DNA from: Simmondsia chinensis
Lineage: Eukaryota; Streptophyta; Magnoliopsida; Caryophyllales; Simmondsiaceae
Assembly: GCA_018398585.1 (NCBI GenBank)
Contig: JAGTTD010000025.1
Coordinates: forward strand, 14,141,578-14,205,577
Reading direction: 5' to 3'
DNA: 64,000 nucleotides
In this document: positions 1-10,020 of the stretch, in pieces
Numbering within the stretch: the stretch's first letter is position 1
Layout of the letters: the number at the start of each line of letters is the position of its first letter
Position numbers and translations under genes: made by a program
Notes under the pieces: generated by a model
Seen by the model: only the letters and a program-made list of their open reading frames with translations
What the model was told of the DNA's origin: nothing
Databases searched by the model: none

Positions 1-479
1 ACTCTACCACTAAGTACTAAGCTAACATCTCCTACTCCTAAGGCCGCTACTCTTATACCATCTCAAACCGTCAAGTACAGTTCTCCATCATTCAGCCTCC
101 TGGTTAGCCTGAGCCTCTGTAACAAATTATAGACATAGACAGCTGAACCTGAGTCCTCACACCAAGATCCTGGTGGACTCTTAACTGCGCATGACTTAAC
201 TAAGTGCGATATCAACATATCATCACCAGATGGCTTAGTAGTCTTGGCAGGAAGAGAAGCCGAGTACTTAGTACAGTTCTTCTTTCATTAGCCAGTCCTC
301 CTGCAAAAGAAACACTTTCCTTTTGCTAGATTCTTTATAGACTTCGTTGCTACACTTGCAACCTTTCCCTTTCCTTTCTCTCAAGTAAGTCCAACTTGCT
401 TTTCCAAGCAAAGTAATTTGGTCCGGTGAGTACATAACTTGCTTTTCCAAGCAAAGTAATTTGGTCCAGTGAGTACAGT
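1..479 (-). pseudogene. Copia gag/protease fragment, runs off the window edge
   Basis: Read on the minus strand this is a decayed Copia polyprotein. It begins with a gag N-terminal motif (LTGPNYFAWKSKL, near 478-390) and soon reaches a zinc knuckle, CFFCRRTG then KKNC, near 305-260. Two stops replace the His-Trp positions of the knuckle. A protease start follows, with CEDSGSA at about 160-140. Frames change between the gag motif and the knuckle, and the central gag is missing, so it is a deleted pseudogene. Protease reading continues to base 1 and leaves the window. It resembles the Copia class of fragment J at the right edge, but I cannot show they are one element. Confidence 0.7.
393..478. 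repeat. 43-bp tandem duplication inside the Copia gag
   Basis: A 43-bp unit starting AACTTGCTTTTCC occurs at 393-435 and again at 436-478 with one visible difference. It duplicates the LTGPNYFAWKSKL coding motif of the Copia gag in a different frame, and is probably a local duplication after insertion. Confidence 0.85.
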
Positions 480-1845
480 GTACATTAAAATCCGGTGGAG
501 TTCACCGGTTATATCCATTTCGAAGCACTTCAAATGCAAACATTTGCTTAACTATCTAAAATGAGTCATGTATAATGCAGTGATATCTGTTCCTTTATTT
601 TATCAAACACAATCAGTTAGGGATCCACAAAATTGTACCATCATGTATGCAATGATGACCCTAACACACCACTCCTATTCCCCAACAACTGGGTCGTATG
701 AAATTAGTTTGTATGAGAACTATTCTTAATTAAAATATTTTTCTTGTAACTCTTACTAAACATGATTAACTCACCACTTTGCCTTAGTCTCTAACATAAC
801 ACACCAGAGTACCTCGAGAAGGCTAATGTATCACTCTAGCCAAGTGTAAACCATTACCTAAACCTCCATAAAAATACACGTAATACTCTACGGCAGCGTG
901 GTTGCATCGCCTTTTTGCACTTTGGTTTATCATAATAGATGCCTAACCGTGTAACTTGCTAACCGACATCCTCCGTAGGGAGGTCTATTGATCTACTATA
1001 CTGCTAGACTGGTAATGGAGACCATGAGGTTTCAACAATTGACCTCACTCCCACTTGATTTTTATAAACTAGTGGTTTTTTTATTAACTTACATTTGCAG
1101 CTTAGATTATCTCATAATCTCTTTTAGAATCTCATTTTAAAATTAAATTAACTAACAAAATTAATTAATTAATTATTTAATTTAAAACAATATCATCTTA
1201 CTACTGAGATTATCTCATAATCTACTTTCGAATCTCATTCTAAAAATTAAATTAATTAGTAAAAATTAATTTTTATTTTAAAAAAATATTGACTTACATG
1301 TTAGATTATCTCATAATCTATTTCATAATCCCATTCTAAAATTAAATTACTTAATAAAAATTAATTTTTATTTTAAAATAATATTGACCTGCAACTTTGA
1401 TTATCTCATAATCTATTTTAGAATATCATTCTAAAATTAAATTAATTAATAAAAATTAATTTTGATTTTATTTATTATATAAGCTAGCATTGACGTCTAC
1501 ACATCTCAAAAAAAATTTAATTTAAAAAATACTGGCATCAGCACCACGTCAGTGCTGACTGGTAACATGTGCTGATGTCGGCATCAGTATTATTTTTTAT
1601 TTGCTTAAATTAAAATAATAAATTTAAAAAATAAACGAATCTAATCTCAGGAGCTCAATTTTACCCAATTTCATAAATCATGATCAAATATATGCATAAT
1701 CTCATTATATGAATAACATGAATGCAAATTAGTGAATTGACATATCCGAATTAACTATTAACTCATTAACGATTTAAACAATTTAAATCGCTACCTTGAG
1801 CAATCTGTCTCTCTTAATAAAATCTTTATTTTATTAAATCACAAT
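480..1845. other. AT-rich non-coding sequence left of K
   Basis: No convincing coding frame on either strand. The part near 480-640 may still be the gag leader of the adjoining Copia fragment. From about 900 the text looks like LTR or intergenic repeat sequence, with a tandem repeat at 1098-1480. A short imperfect inverted repeat surrounds 1530-1590 (ACTGGCATCAGCACC against GATGTCGGCATCAGT). I could not assign it to an element. Confidence 0.5.
1098..1480. repeat. About four degenerate tandem copies of a ~100-bp AT-rich unit
   Basis: The motif GATTATCTCATAATCT recurs at about 1104, 1208, 1305 and 1399. Each copy is followed by an 'AATCTCATTCTAAAATTAAA'-like block and an A/T-only stretch, giving a period of about 95-105 bp. 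Copies differ by substitutions and short indels, so the array is old. Confidence 0.75.
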
Positions 1846-3740
1846 TGTTAGGATAAATTTTGAATTTTTTTCCTAATTTAATTCAAAGCAACGAAAGGGT
1901 TTAAAATTCCTAATTTTAAACCTGTGATCGATTTAGAATTTTTTGTTTTAAATCTATGGGCTTCCACTCTAATAATTCATAACAATTACATAAACTATAA
2001 TTGGCATAAAAAAAAATTATAAATAAATAGAAAAGTGAAAACTTAAAAAAGAAGGAAAAAGGAATACCTGGAATTGCTCCAATAATATAGAATACCAAAA
2101 TGATAAAACTCTAGAAAACCGAGACCGAGCTCCCTTCCACGCAATGGCATCGAACTGCCAGAAAAGTGGGTTTCGAAAAATATTAAACTAAGGAAAGAAA
2201 ATCTTCAATGGAAAATTTTATCTTAAAATAGGTCTCCCAAAGTCAACACTTTCTAAAACACTTAATTTTCAATTGGATTGCGAAACCATAAAATCAGAAC
2301 CTCTATTTATAGTAGGATATCTGAGCATAAAACTAGCATTTTTTCAAATGTCAGACACACAAAAAATAAAGCAAAAACCGTGTATAAGCAACAAAAAACG
2401 ATGACGTATTGTTAATAGTTCAAAATGCGCTATTTTATTATTTTTGGCATGCTATGTGTCTCTTTGGGATTGGTCGCGCCTAATGGTGCGGATCAACCCC
2501 TTCCCCTTTACCAAAGCATGGCCACGGATCGCCAATATTAGTGATCTCAGTGCGTGGTCCAATCCACGCCACACGGATCGCGACTTGTGCTCATTTTTTT
2601 ATTTTTTTGCTTTATTTTTCACATGTAAAAGTTTATTTTATAAATTTTAATTTTTAAAAAATATTATTTTATTTTTTTACAATTTTTAATTTTTATTTAT
2701 CTCATAAATAATGTTTGAAAAAATTAAATTTACTTGTCTCATGAATAAATAGATCATCTCATGAATTCTTTAGTATTTTTTCGATGGCAATAAATACAAA
2801 GGCTTGTGCAGGGACTTCAAGGACAATTTAAATCTTGCTTTAAATGGGTTAAATTAATTACCATCTCTGATAAAATTTAATTACCATTTAATGGGACTTA
2901 ATTCCAGTAAATAATTTCCACTGCACTCTAGACTTAAACTATTTATTCAATATTTCCCAAATATACTATATTGATGACAACAACCCCTTCACTAAATGTC
3001 CATGGCAAATAATAAATATAACTACTACCATTATCCTTCTCACGGCTTCACCATTAGTTACCTACTCGCTCTTCATTGAATAATTCATTTAGACTTAAAC
3101 ATATTAATAGTATAAATTCCAAATGTCAAACACTCATAGTACTTTGGCCAAAGATTCCGAATTATTCAAATATTTGTGAATCAACTAAGGGGACATCTGT
3201 ACCTCATAAGAGATTGTAGATTCCATATTGAATACCTGATCCTTGTCACACTTCACGCTGCTACCCAGTGTATGTGGGAATTCAATCATTCATTTAGACC
3301 TTACTTGTAGTACACCAAAGCAACTAACGTTCAATGCACAAGTCTAAAATACTCCCAGGATTTAGAGTCGTCGTTTAAACAGTACAACATAAATCACTCA
3401 TCTTCGATAGTAGTCTAGAAACAAGCACCTCACATGGTCCAACTTAGCATGTCCAACTTATTAAACACACCAACCTAACACTTTTAGATCACTATCCACA
3501 TGACCAAGACAAGTTATCCAAAGTGTTAAGTCGTGGCCTTAACTAACAAGTAGCCCAAGCACATCACCGACAACGAGTTATTCAAGTAACATTTCATACC
3601 ATTTATTCCAAGTCTATCTGTGGTTTAATCTCATTATCCACTTAGAATAAACATGTAAAATGTAATCTAAGCACCTTATCCATCTCATGATGATACTTAA
3701 AAGAAATCACATGAAGTATATATGCTTGCTTACAAAAATA
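1846..3740 (-). repeat. K 3' LTR, outer part (R/U5 and part of U3)
   Basis: It starts TGTTAGGATAAATTT on the plus strand and aligns with the K 5' LTR from 59584 (TGTTGGGGCGAATTT) over about 700 bp in the same orientation. A minus-strand TATA box (TATAAATA) lies at 2304-2311, matching a similar site near 60102 in the other copy. The LTR is interrupted after 3740 by D and continues at 7281 and 27653. Apart from this it is AT-rich and non-coding; the short reading frames seen here have no family resemblance. Confidence 0.65.
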
Positions 3741-4061
3741 TGCCACGATTGTGATATGTGAGATAAGTAGTCAATTCATTAGTATTAGTTCAATTAGAAT
3801 ATTAGTAGTTGTAAGCCATGTATTGCTCTAGATATTTTCATGTGCGGGTTGGAGAGAAGGTTGGTTCAAGATAGTTAAGAGAACCATTAGTATAAATAGC
3901 TTGGTTCTTACATTGTAATGGGCATTGATGAATATTGAAATATCTCTTCTTTCTTTCTAATCCTCTCTACTTCACTCTCTATCCTTCTCAATTCTCAATC
4001 TTTCTCTCTTTCTCTCATTCTTTATCCTAGTTATGATTCAAGAATACCTTGAATCATGACA
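3741..4061 (+). repeat. D 5' LTR
   Basis: A 321-bp LTR, TGCCACGATTG to GAATCATGACA. A TATA box (TATAAATAG) sits at 3891-3899 and a CT-rich tract follows at about 3944-4030. Compared with the 3' LTR it has scattered substitutions and lacks a 16-bp duplication of GCCATGTATTGC. Confidence 0.9.
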
Positions 4062-4076
4062 ATTGGTATCAGAGCC
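4062..4076 (+). promoter_or_regulatory. D primer-binding site (initiator tRNA-Met)
   Basis: ATTGGTATCAGAGCC directly follows the LTR end CA. TGGTATCAGAGC is the complement of the 3' end of plant initiator tRNA-Met. Confidence 0.9.
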
Positions 4077-4620
4077 TTGATTTGATTCCAAATCAGGTTA
4101 ATTGATATCAAGTCTTGATCAGGTTGCAATGATCAAGAAAATGTGCTTTAACGGGTTGAATTTTTGTCTTGCAAGATTTAACCTAAGTTCTGCTTGCGAT
4201 CAACTTGAGTCAGCTGGTGGGTGCCGTTGTCAGCAAGAATTCAGATTGAACTTGCAGAATTCTCTCCTCATTGAGGTACAATCTTGAAATCTTTGTTCTG
4301 GAGCATTCAATCAAACCTTTAGTGCTTCGAATCCTTGGTTAGTACTTGTTGTTCTACAGGTTGTTTGTTGTTCTATGGGTTGTTTGCTAAACTGGTTCGG
4401 TATTGCTGAATGCACAAGTGAACTAGGGTTGAATACATCGAGTTCTTGATAGATTTGCTATTCTTGGATTCATTTAGGCTGGAAATTGCATTTTTATAGT
4501 TGAACCTTAACCATTTATTCTTGAATCAAGCTTCGGTAGACTTCCAGTTGAAGTTGCCCTAAGTTTGGCTAAATTGTGTGGATTGCTTCTTGTCTGCCAA
4601 AATTTCTGAAGTTGTGAGTT

Positions 4621-4896
4621 GTGTTTGACAAAATGGAAGCTGTTTCGGACAAATCTTCCTATGATGCTAGGATTTTAATCAAAGTATTGAAGCCTCTTCA
4701 CCATGTAGATGAGGATATTCTCTACCAAGTATTTTGGCCTTATGGTTTACTTGAAAGTATCAAAGTGATCTCATCTTCCATTAGTGAGGTTATAGCTCAC
4801 ATTAGTTATTATGCAAGATGGAGTGCCGACTTAGGCCTCAATTCATTACACGGCAGGAACATATATGATGGATGTTGTGTTTTGGACATTAAGTAA
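4621..4896 (+). pseudogene. PTB-like RRM fragment inside D
   Basis: The 91-codon open frame translates to one RNA-recognition-motif-like unit. It contains ILYQVFWPYG (beta2/helix1 region) and, near its end, NSLHGRNIYDGCCVLDIK. That last block is very like the RRM of plant polypyrimidine-tract-binding proteins of the PTBP3 type, where N-SLQGRNIYDGCC-LDIQ is typical. The frame stops after LDIK, but downstream codons in the same frame read on as a helix-rich segment (4897-5052) before the next stop. It has no promoter of its own and lies between the primer site and polypurine tract of D, so I infer capture of a host exon or cDNA. A retroelement-specific RRM that only resembles PTB is the alternative. 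Confidence 0.65.
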
Positions 4897-6924
4897 CTCA
4901 AGGTGTGTAATGACATGGAAGATAAGCTTGAGGTGGTAAAATCTACTAATTGTCAAGCTAAGGAAGAACTTGATGCTACCTTGGGAATGAATCAACACTT
5001 GCAGCAGACAATTGAGCAAGAGTTTGAGAAAACCTGGCTATGCTGGAATTAGTTTGAACTTGGAAGCTGCAGCAGCAAAGCAAAGAGATGATGCAATTTT
5101 GAACTCATTAGATTAAGTAGGCGTGGTACAGCAGCAACATGAATTGAAAATTCAGGATAAGAGTGATGTAGCATCAGAGCAACATGTGTTTGATCCTTCG
5201 TTGCTGCAAGAAGATGATTTTCCAGTTACGAAACAGGTCCAAATGAGACCATTTGATCCAGGAAAGGAGAACAATAGCAGTACTTTGGGTAGGAACACAG
5301 CAAACGCAGCAAAACAAGGAGCAATATCCAACTAACAAGGCTAAATTCAGTGGGAAATCAGGTGCTGCAGTTGTAAATTAAGAAGTTAACATCACACCAT
5401 GCTTTGAGGCCAAGAATAATCTTGATTTGGCTAAACTTCAGAGGCTGTAGGAGCTCAAATCTGCAAAAGCAGCACCAATTCAGAATGAAAGTGAGCCATT
5501 GCAAGTTGTAGAGCCATGAAATGTTGCAGTAAGGAATTGCAAGTGCAAATTGAACTTCTAAGCCTCAGACTGTTGAATTTGAAGCTGATATTACAGCCTC
5601 ACATTAACGTTAAGTCAGCAATTGGCCTTAGTCACAAGAAGTGCTTTTCAAGCAAGCACTTAAGAGCATTGATGAAGCCAATTTTGATCTGTAAGGGGAG
5701 ACCTCTAGATTTCCTACTTCTCAAATCATATAAAGTGATTCTTGTCAAGCTTTACATGTTCAAAAACTTGATATTGAGGCAGCCTAAGATGGTGTTGTGG
5801 TCAATTGATAGACTTAGAGCATCATCTTGGATAAAAAAGAGGTTGAAGAAGGCAAGGAGACTACAGAATTCTATCAAAAGTTATACAAGTTCAGCACAAA
5901 ATCAGGGTGAAGCTGCTGCAGAGCTGAAACCATTGCAAAATCAGGTCCAATGGTAGTCACTGTTGAGGCCTTTTGATCCTGGACAGAAGAATTCACTCAG
6001 CAAGGATGTAAATTCATCAAGAACTCAGGGTGATTCCACTACAGTCCATGCAAGAATAGCCCAGCCAACTTCTGTTACTTATCCAATACAAGCTGCTGAT
6101 TCAATACAGATGAGAATCTTGCAAAATCTGATCAAAGTGTAGGGTGAAGTGAGTGGGGCTGGTGCTCATTCCTCCTTGAGTACGAACAATAAACCACTTA
6201 AATCCTTGGATCCTATGCTTCAACTGCAAGAAAATGCTTCAAGCAAAGCAACACACTCTCCTGAGAATGATGAAGAGTATTGTCATAAAAGTGTAGTTCA
6301 AGACTACATATAAATTGAGGGAATTGATCAGCTTGAAGGCAGTCATCAACGTGCTAATATTTAGGAACTCAGCTTGGGATCAAGAGCATTGCTAGCTGAT
6401 ATAATGTTAAAGCTCAGCGAAAGAATACAAGATACATCAGTTTTGAATTAAGATATGCTCCAAGCTGTGTTGAAGTTTCTTGCAAAGAATGAATCTCCTG
6501 GGTTTAACTTCAGATCTGCTGTGAGTCTTTTACAAAGCAAGAAAGGAGCTGTGTATCACAGGGGTAGACCTCCTGATGTCAATTCTTCAAGGCTGCATCA
6601 CAATTCCAGCATAAAGCATCTCAACTTCTTCTGTCAACACTAGCAGGATGTCATTTCCTATGCTTAGGCAATGCTTGGGGCAAGTGAAAGGCAGCATGAT
6701 ATTGGGTTTTTGAGGAATCCTTTTCTATGTTGCAACATCAATGACGGCAATAGCATCCAACATGAAATAACCAGTTTTCAAGCTGTTATTTCATATTCGG
6801 GTCCAATGTTCATATTCAGATGTACATGTTGCGCCGATAAGCACTCTTCAGCTGCAACTTTCTACATCAATAAAGGTTCTTCTAATCACAACTCTCTACT
6901 AAGATTCTTGAGGACAAGAATTTT
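4897..6924 (+). pseudogene. Rest of the D internal region, decayed coding sequence
   Basis: Several short open stretches (4897-5052, 5123-5335, 5516-5956, 6455-6643, 6671-6946) are separated by stops and frameshifts. They are rich in Gln, Lys, Ser and Glu, and the first looks coiled-coil-like. RPFDPGKEN near 5237 and RPFDPGQKN near 5966 are repeats of one motif, with a weaker third copy near 6200. I see no zinc knuckle, protease D-S/T-G, RT or integrase motif. The function is unknown. The best guess is a gag-like or RNA-binding protein that began with the RRM. Confidence 0.5.
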
Positions 6925-6938
6925 TAAAGGGGGTGTAT
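6925..6938 (+). promoter_or_regulatory. D polypurine tract
   Basis: Purine-rich TTAAAGGGGGTGTAT immediately precedes the 3' LTR start TGTTATGATTG. Confidence 0.75.
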
Positions 6939-7275
6939 TGTTATGATTGTGATATGTGGGATTAAGTAGTCAATTCATTAGTATTAGTTCAATTAGAATA
7001 TTAATAGTTGTAAGCCATGTATTGCTCTAGCCATGTATTGCCCTAGATATTTTCATGTAAGGGTTGGAGGGAAGGTTGGTTAAAGGTAGTTAAGAGAAGC
7101 ATTAGTATAAATAGCTTAGTTCTTGCATTGTAATGGGCATCGACGAATATTGAAATATCTCTTCTTTCTCCCTAATCCTCTCTATTTCTGTCTCTATCCT
7201 TCTCAATTTTGATCTTTCTCTCTTTCTCTCATTCTTTATCCTAGTTATGATTCAAGAATACCTTGAATCACGACA
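6939..7275 (+). repeat. D 3' LTR
   Basis: A 337-bp LTR, TGTTATGATTG to GAATCACGACA, with a TATA box at 7106-7114. It is longer than the 5' copy because of a 16-bp tandem duplication (GCCATGTATTGCTCTA then GCCATGTATTGCCCTA). Confidence 0.9.
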
Positions 7276-7384
7276 AAATATTAAGAGGAAATGACTGAAA
7301 CTTCAATTTTATTCATTAATAAAGTAATTTTACAAAATAAATCTATATTTCAAGACATTATTCTTAACACTATGTTAATCTAAG
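7276..7384 (-). repeat. K 3' LTR, middle piece between D and C
   Basis: About 105 bp of AT-rich sequence left between two insertions. It starts with the right copy of D's TSD (AAATA, 7276-7280) and ends with the left copy of C's TSD (CTAAG, 7380-7384). Removing D and C joins it to 3740 on the left and 27653 on the right. Confidence 0.7.
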
Positions 7385-9159
7385 TGGGGCATGAATTAGG
7401 TTTTTTTCACGATAAAATAAAAATTTAAACTTTAAAAACCAAAAAAATAAATTGAAACTAAACAATAAATATGAAATGTAAAAAATAAAGACAAGAAGAG
7501 AAACAATGTACAAGGCTTTTTATTGTGGTTTACTTCCTACTTGGAAGCTAGTCCACTCCTTCAGTAACTACTCTATGTCACTTGAGCCTTTCACCGAGTT
7601 TGATGATCCTTTTTAAAAACCTTGGCTAAGAATCCAACCTTTATTGTCGGTCTTTTTGCATGTAGATTCAAGACCCAACCTTTACATCCAGTCTTTTTGT
7701 GTGTAGGCTTAAGACCAACCTTTTACAACTAATCCTTATATTACGGCATATTCAGGATCCAACCTTTACAATAAAGTAAATTTAAGCACTGAAACTCTCG
7801 CTCTTGAAAGAGTGATTTGACAAATAAGGATATGCCAAAGAAGCTCAATAACTCAATCAAAGGGAATTAGTGATGCTTAAGAAAAGCTTCAATAAAACAA
7901 GAGATTAGAAGATTAAAGCACAAGTAAAACACAAGAACATTTTGATTAATGAAAGCTTGAAGATTTGGAATTTTTTAATTGAAGAATTTAAGCCTTATTA
8001 TTGGCAAAAAATACATAGGATCTATTGGAAAACTTTTAAAAAAATTGGAAAGAACTTGAAGTTAAAAATGTAGAAGTTAGATCTATTGTAGGGATGTGTG
8101 TCAACACACAGAAGCTTAGGCTGGCTACTATATGTCTGTGTGTCAACACTTAGTATGCCCAGGTGGATTTTAATAATTTTTACCATTTAGCTTGATTGAT
8201 TGGTTTTCCATATTTGCTTATATATATATTGAATTAATTTTCATGTTTGCTGATTCATTTGAATAAATGGTTGATTTAATCAAACTAAAAAATCACCCTA
8301 TTAAAATTTGATGTTGTTAATTTTGGGCATGTTTTCACAATACCAATTTGAAAAATATTTTTATTGACGAACTAGATTAGCTTGAATTTTAATTGAATAT
8401 TTATCTAATAATGATGCGTCTCATATTTACGCATCTTTTAATTGATAATTTAATTATTTTGTACCTGATTAATTATAGTTCTATACTCATTTTGACAATT
8501 TTTATGTTTAGCAGGTTTAAAATTGAAGTTTCGAAAATTGTCACATTTTGGTGCAAATAAGGCAAGTTCGATGCGTAAACAATTAAATCAAGTCAATTGA
8601 GATTCGGGACAAGAACGTAAAAGCTCGACACGCACCGCTACAGTACCCGAGCTGCACTGTTCATCGTCACCTACCTCCAGCCCAACTTCGTCCGCCCGAC
8701 ACCACCTCCGCACCAGACCACGCTCAGACCCATCACCGACCGCAGCCCAAATGCAACCCTATTCACCGACCCAAAACCCAGCAGGCCCAACCGACCCACA
8801 CCATCTTCGCCGACCCAGATCGATCACCAGCGCCAGACTCCAGCCTGATTCAACCTTTAGGCCTGTCAGCCACCAGCGTCCGACCCACCACCAGCCACGA
8901 CCAGCTTCACCAACAGCATCGCAGGCCCAACCTCCAGCCCACCACCGGCCCAACACACGCAGCAACATGGCCCAGCTCTGCACGTAGGGTTTCGTTATCG
9001 ATTATAAAGAGAGGAAAAGGGCGGCTGGTTTGGGGGTGGTTCACCGTCTCTGGTTTTTGGACTTTTTTTGCAAAATGGCCCCATTTGAAAATATTTTTAG
9101 AAATTTGGCCCCATTTGAAAAATGTTTAGAAAAATGGCCCCATTTACTGTAGCAAGATG

Positions 9160-9236
9160 GGTGCACGACGTACGGAATGTCGTGCACCAGTGTTGTACGA
9201 CGTTCCGTACGCATCATAAGGCGGAACGGCGTGCAA
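9160..9236. repeat. CpG-rich double hairpin in the left arm of P
   Basis: GGTGCACGAC (9160-9169) pairs perfectly with GTCGTGCACC (9179-9188) across 9 nt. Next to it GTTGTACGACGTTCCG (from 9193) pairs with CGGAACGGCGTGCAAC (to about 9236) with two mismatches. The same cluster recurs inverted in the right arm near 10297-10370. Confidence 0.8.
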
Positions 9237-9499
9237 CAGTAACCCATTTTTTTTTAAAAGTTTTAACTCTTTAAAATTAAAAAAATTAATAAAATTTCTT
9301 TTTAATTTAAATTATTTTAATTTTAAAATAAAAATATCACTGGGGCACTTATCGGCTGGTTTATTTGCTTAGGTTCAATCACATACTATTGACCTTGTAC
9401 TATTTGCCTATTATGTGTCTTGTACTATTTTAAGTGCCTGTGCATATGCTTTGTACTTTTGCTTATGCTTTCAGGATGCCTGCTCTCATGACGACACAA

Positions 9500-9632
9500 T
9501 ATTCAGGTTGGGGGTCCTCGAAAACAGCCTCTCTTCCACTCGGAAGGGGGAAGGCTGCGTACATCCGCCCTCCCCAGACCCCGCTTTCGCGGGAGCCTTT
9601 GGCGCTGAAACTGTTGTTGTTGTTAAATTATT
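9500..9632 (+). mobile_element. SINE body in left arm of P
   Basis: AGGTTGGGGGTCCTCGAAAA, then CAGCCTCTCTTCC, GGCTGCGTACATC, a hairpin CCGCTTTCGCGGGAGCC and a tail of TTG repeats (GTTGTTGTTGTT). The body matches the SINEs at 26602-26803 and 63598-63838. It resembles the widespread plant Au-type SINEs. The sequence upstream of 9500 does not match the heads of the other two copies. Confidence 0.75.
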
Positions 9633-9888
9633 TTAATTCTTCATTTTATAATTTGAATCACTAAATACGTATACATTTTAAATTAAAAGGTATATGTATA
9701 TTATTATAATACTATTAATAAGGAGGATATAAATGAGGGATACATTTTAAATTTGAATCACCATCTCCTCATTCAAATGTGTCCCTCATTTATATCTTCC
9801 TTATTAATAGTTTAAATAATAATATACATATACCTTTTAATTTAAAATGTATACGTATTTATTGATTCAAATTATAAACTTAAGAATT

Positions 9889-10020
9889 AAAATAATTTAA
9901 CAACAACAACAGTCCCAGTGCCAAAGGCTCCCGCGAAAGCGGGGTTTGGGGAGGGCCGATGTACGCAACCTTCTCTCATCGGGGTGGAAGAGAGGCTGTT
10001 TTCGAGGATCCCCAACCTGA
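9889..10020 (-). mobile_element. SINE body in right arm of P
   Basis: The inverted counterpart of the left-arm SINE: AACAACAACAAC tail at 9900-9911, GATGTACGC near 9958 and CCCAACCTGAAT near 10010-10022. Both arms hold it at the mirrored position, so the SINE was present before the palindrome formed. Confidence 0.75.

Larger units (their letters stand above)
3741..7275 (+). mobile_element. D: short-LTR non-autonomous retrotransposon carrying an RRM
   Basis: A complete insertion with LTRs of 321 and 337 bp, primer site, polypurine tract and TSD AAATA (3736-3740 and 7276-7280). The 2.9-kb interior contains no protease, RT, RNase H or integrase. It holds the remains of one coding region: an RRM resembling polypyrimidine-tract-binding protein, then coiled-coil-like and low-complexity sequence with repeated RPFDPG motifs. 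It must have relied on another element for replication. F (60319 on) is a relative, sharing LTR style, primer site and the R-P-(F/L)-D-(P/L)-G-K-E motif. It sits in the 3' LTR of K. Confidence 0.85.

Noticed and set aside
4621..4896. A host polypyrimidine-tract-binding protein gene
   Set aside because: It is a single RRM flanked by LTRs, primer site and polypurine tract of D, with no introns or other RRMs. Treated as captured sequence.
8751..8987. Proline/histidine-rich reading frame as a gene (and its partner at 16043-16483)
   Set aside because: It lies in the U3 part of both LTRs of A upstream of the TATA box; GC-rich composition alone keeps it open. No domain.
9434..9664. Two overlapping reading frames in the left arm of P as genes
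   Set aside because: They cover the SINE body and its flank; the mirrored frame at 9887-10108 has the same origin.
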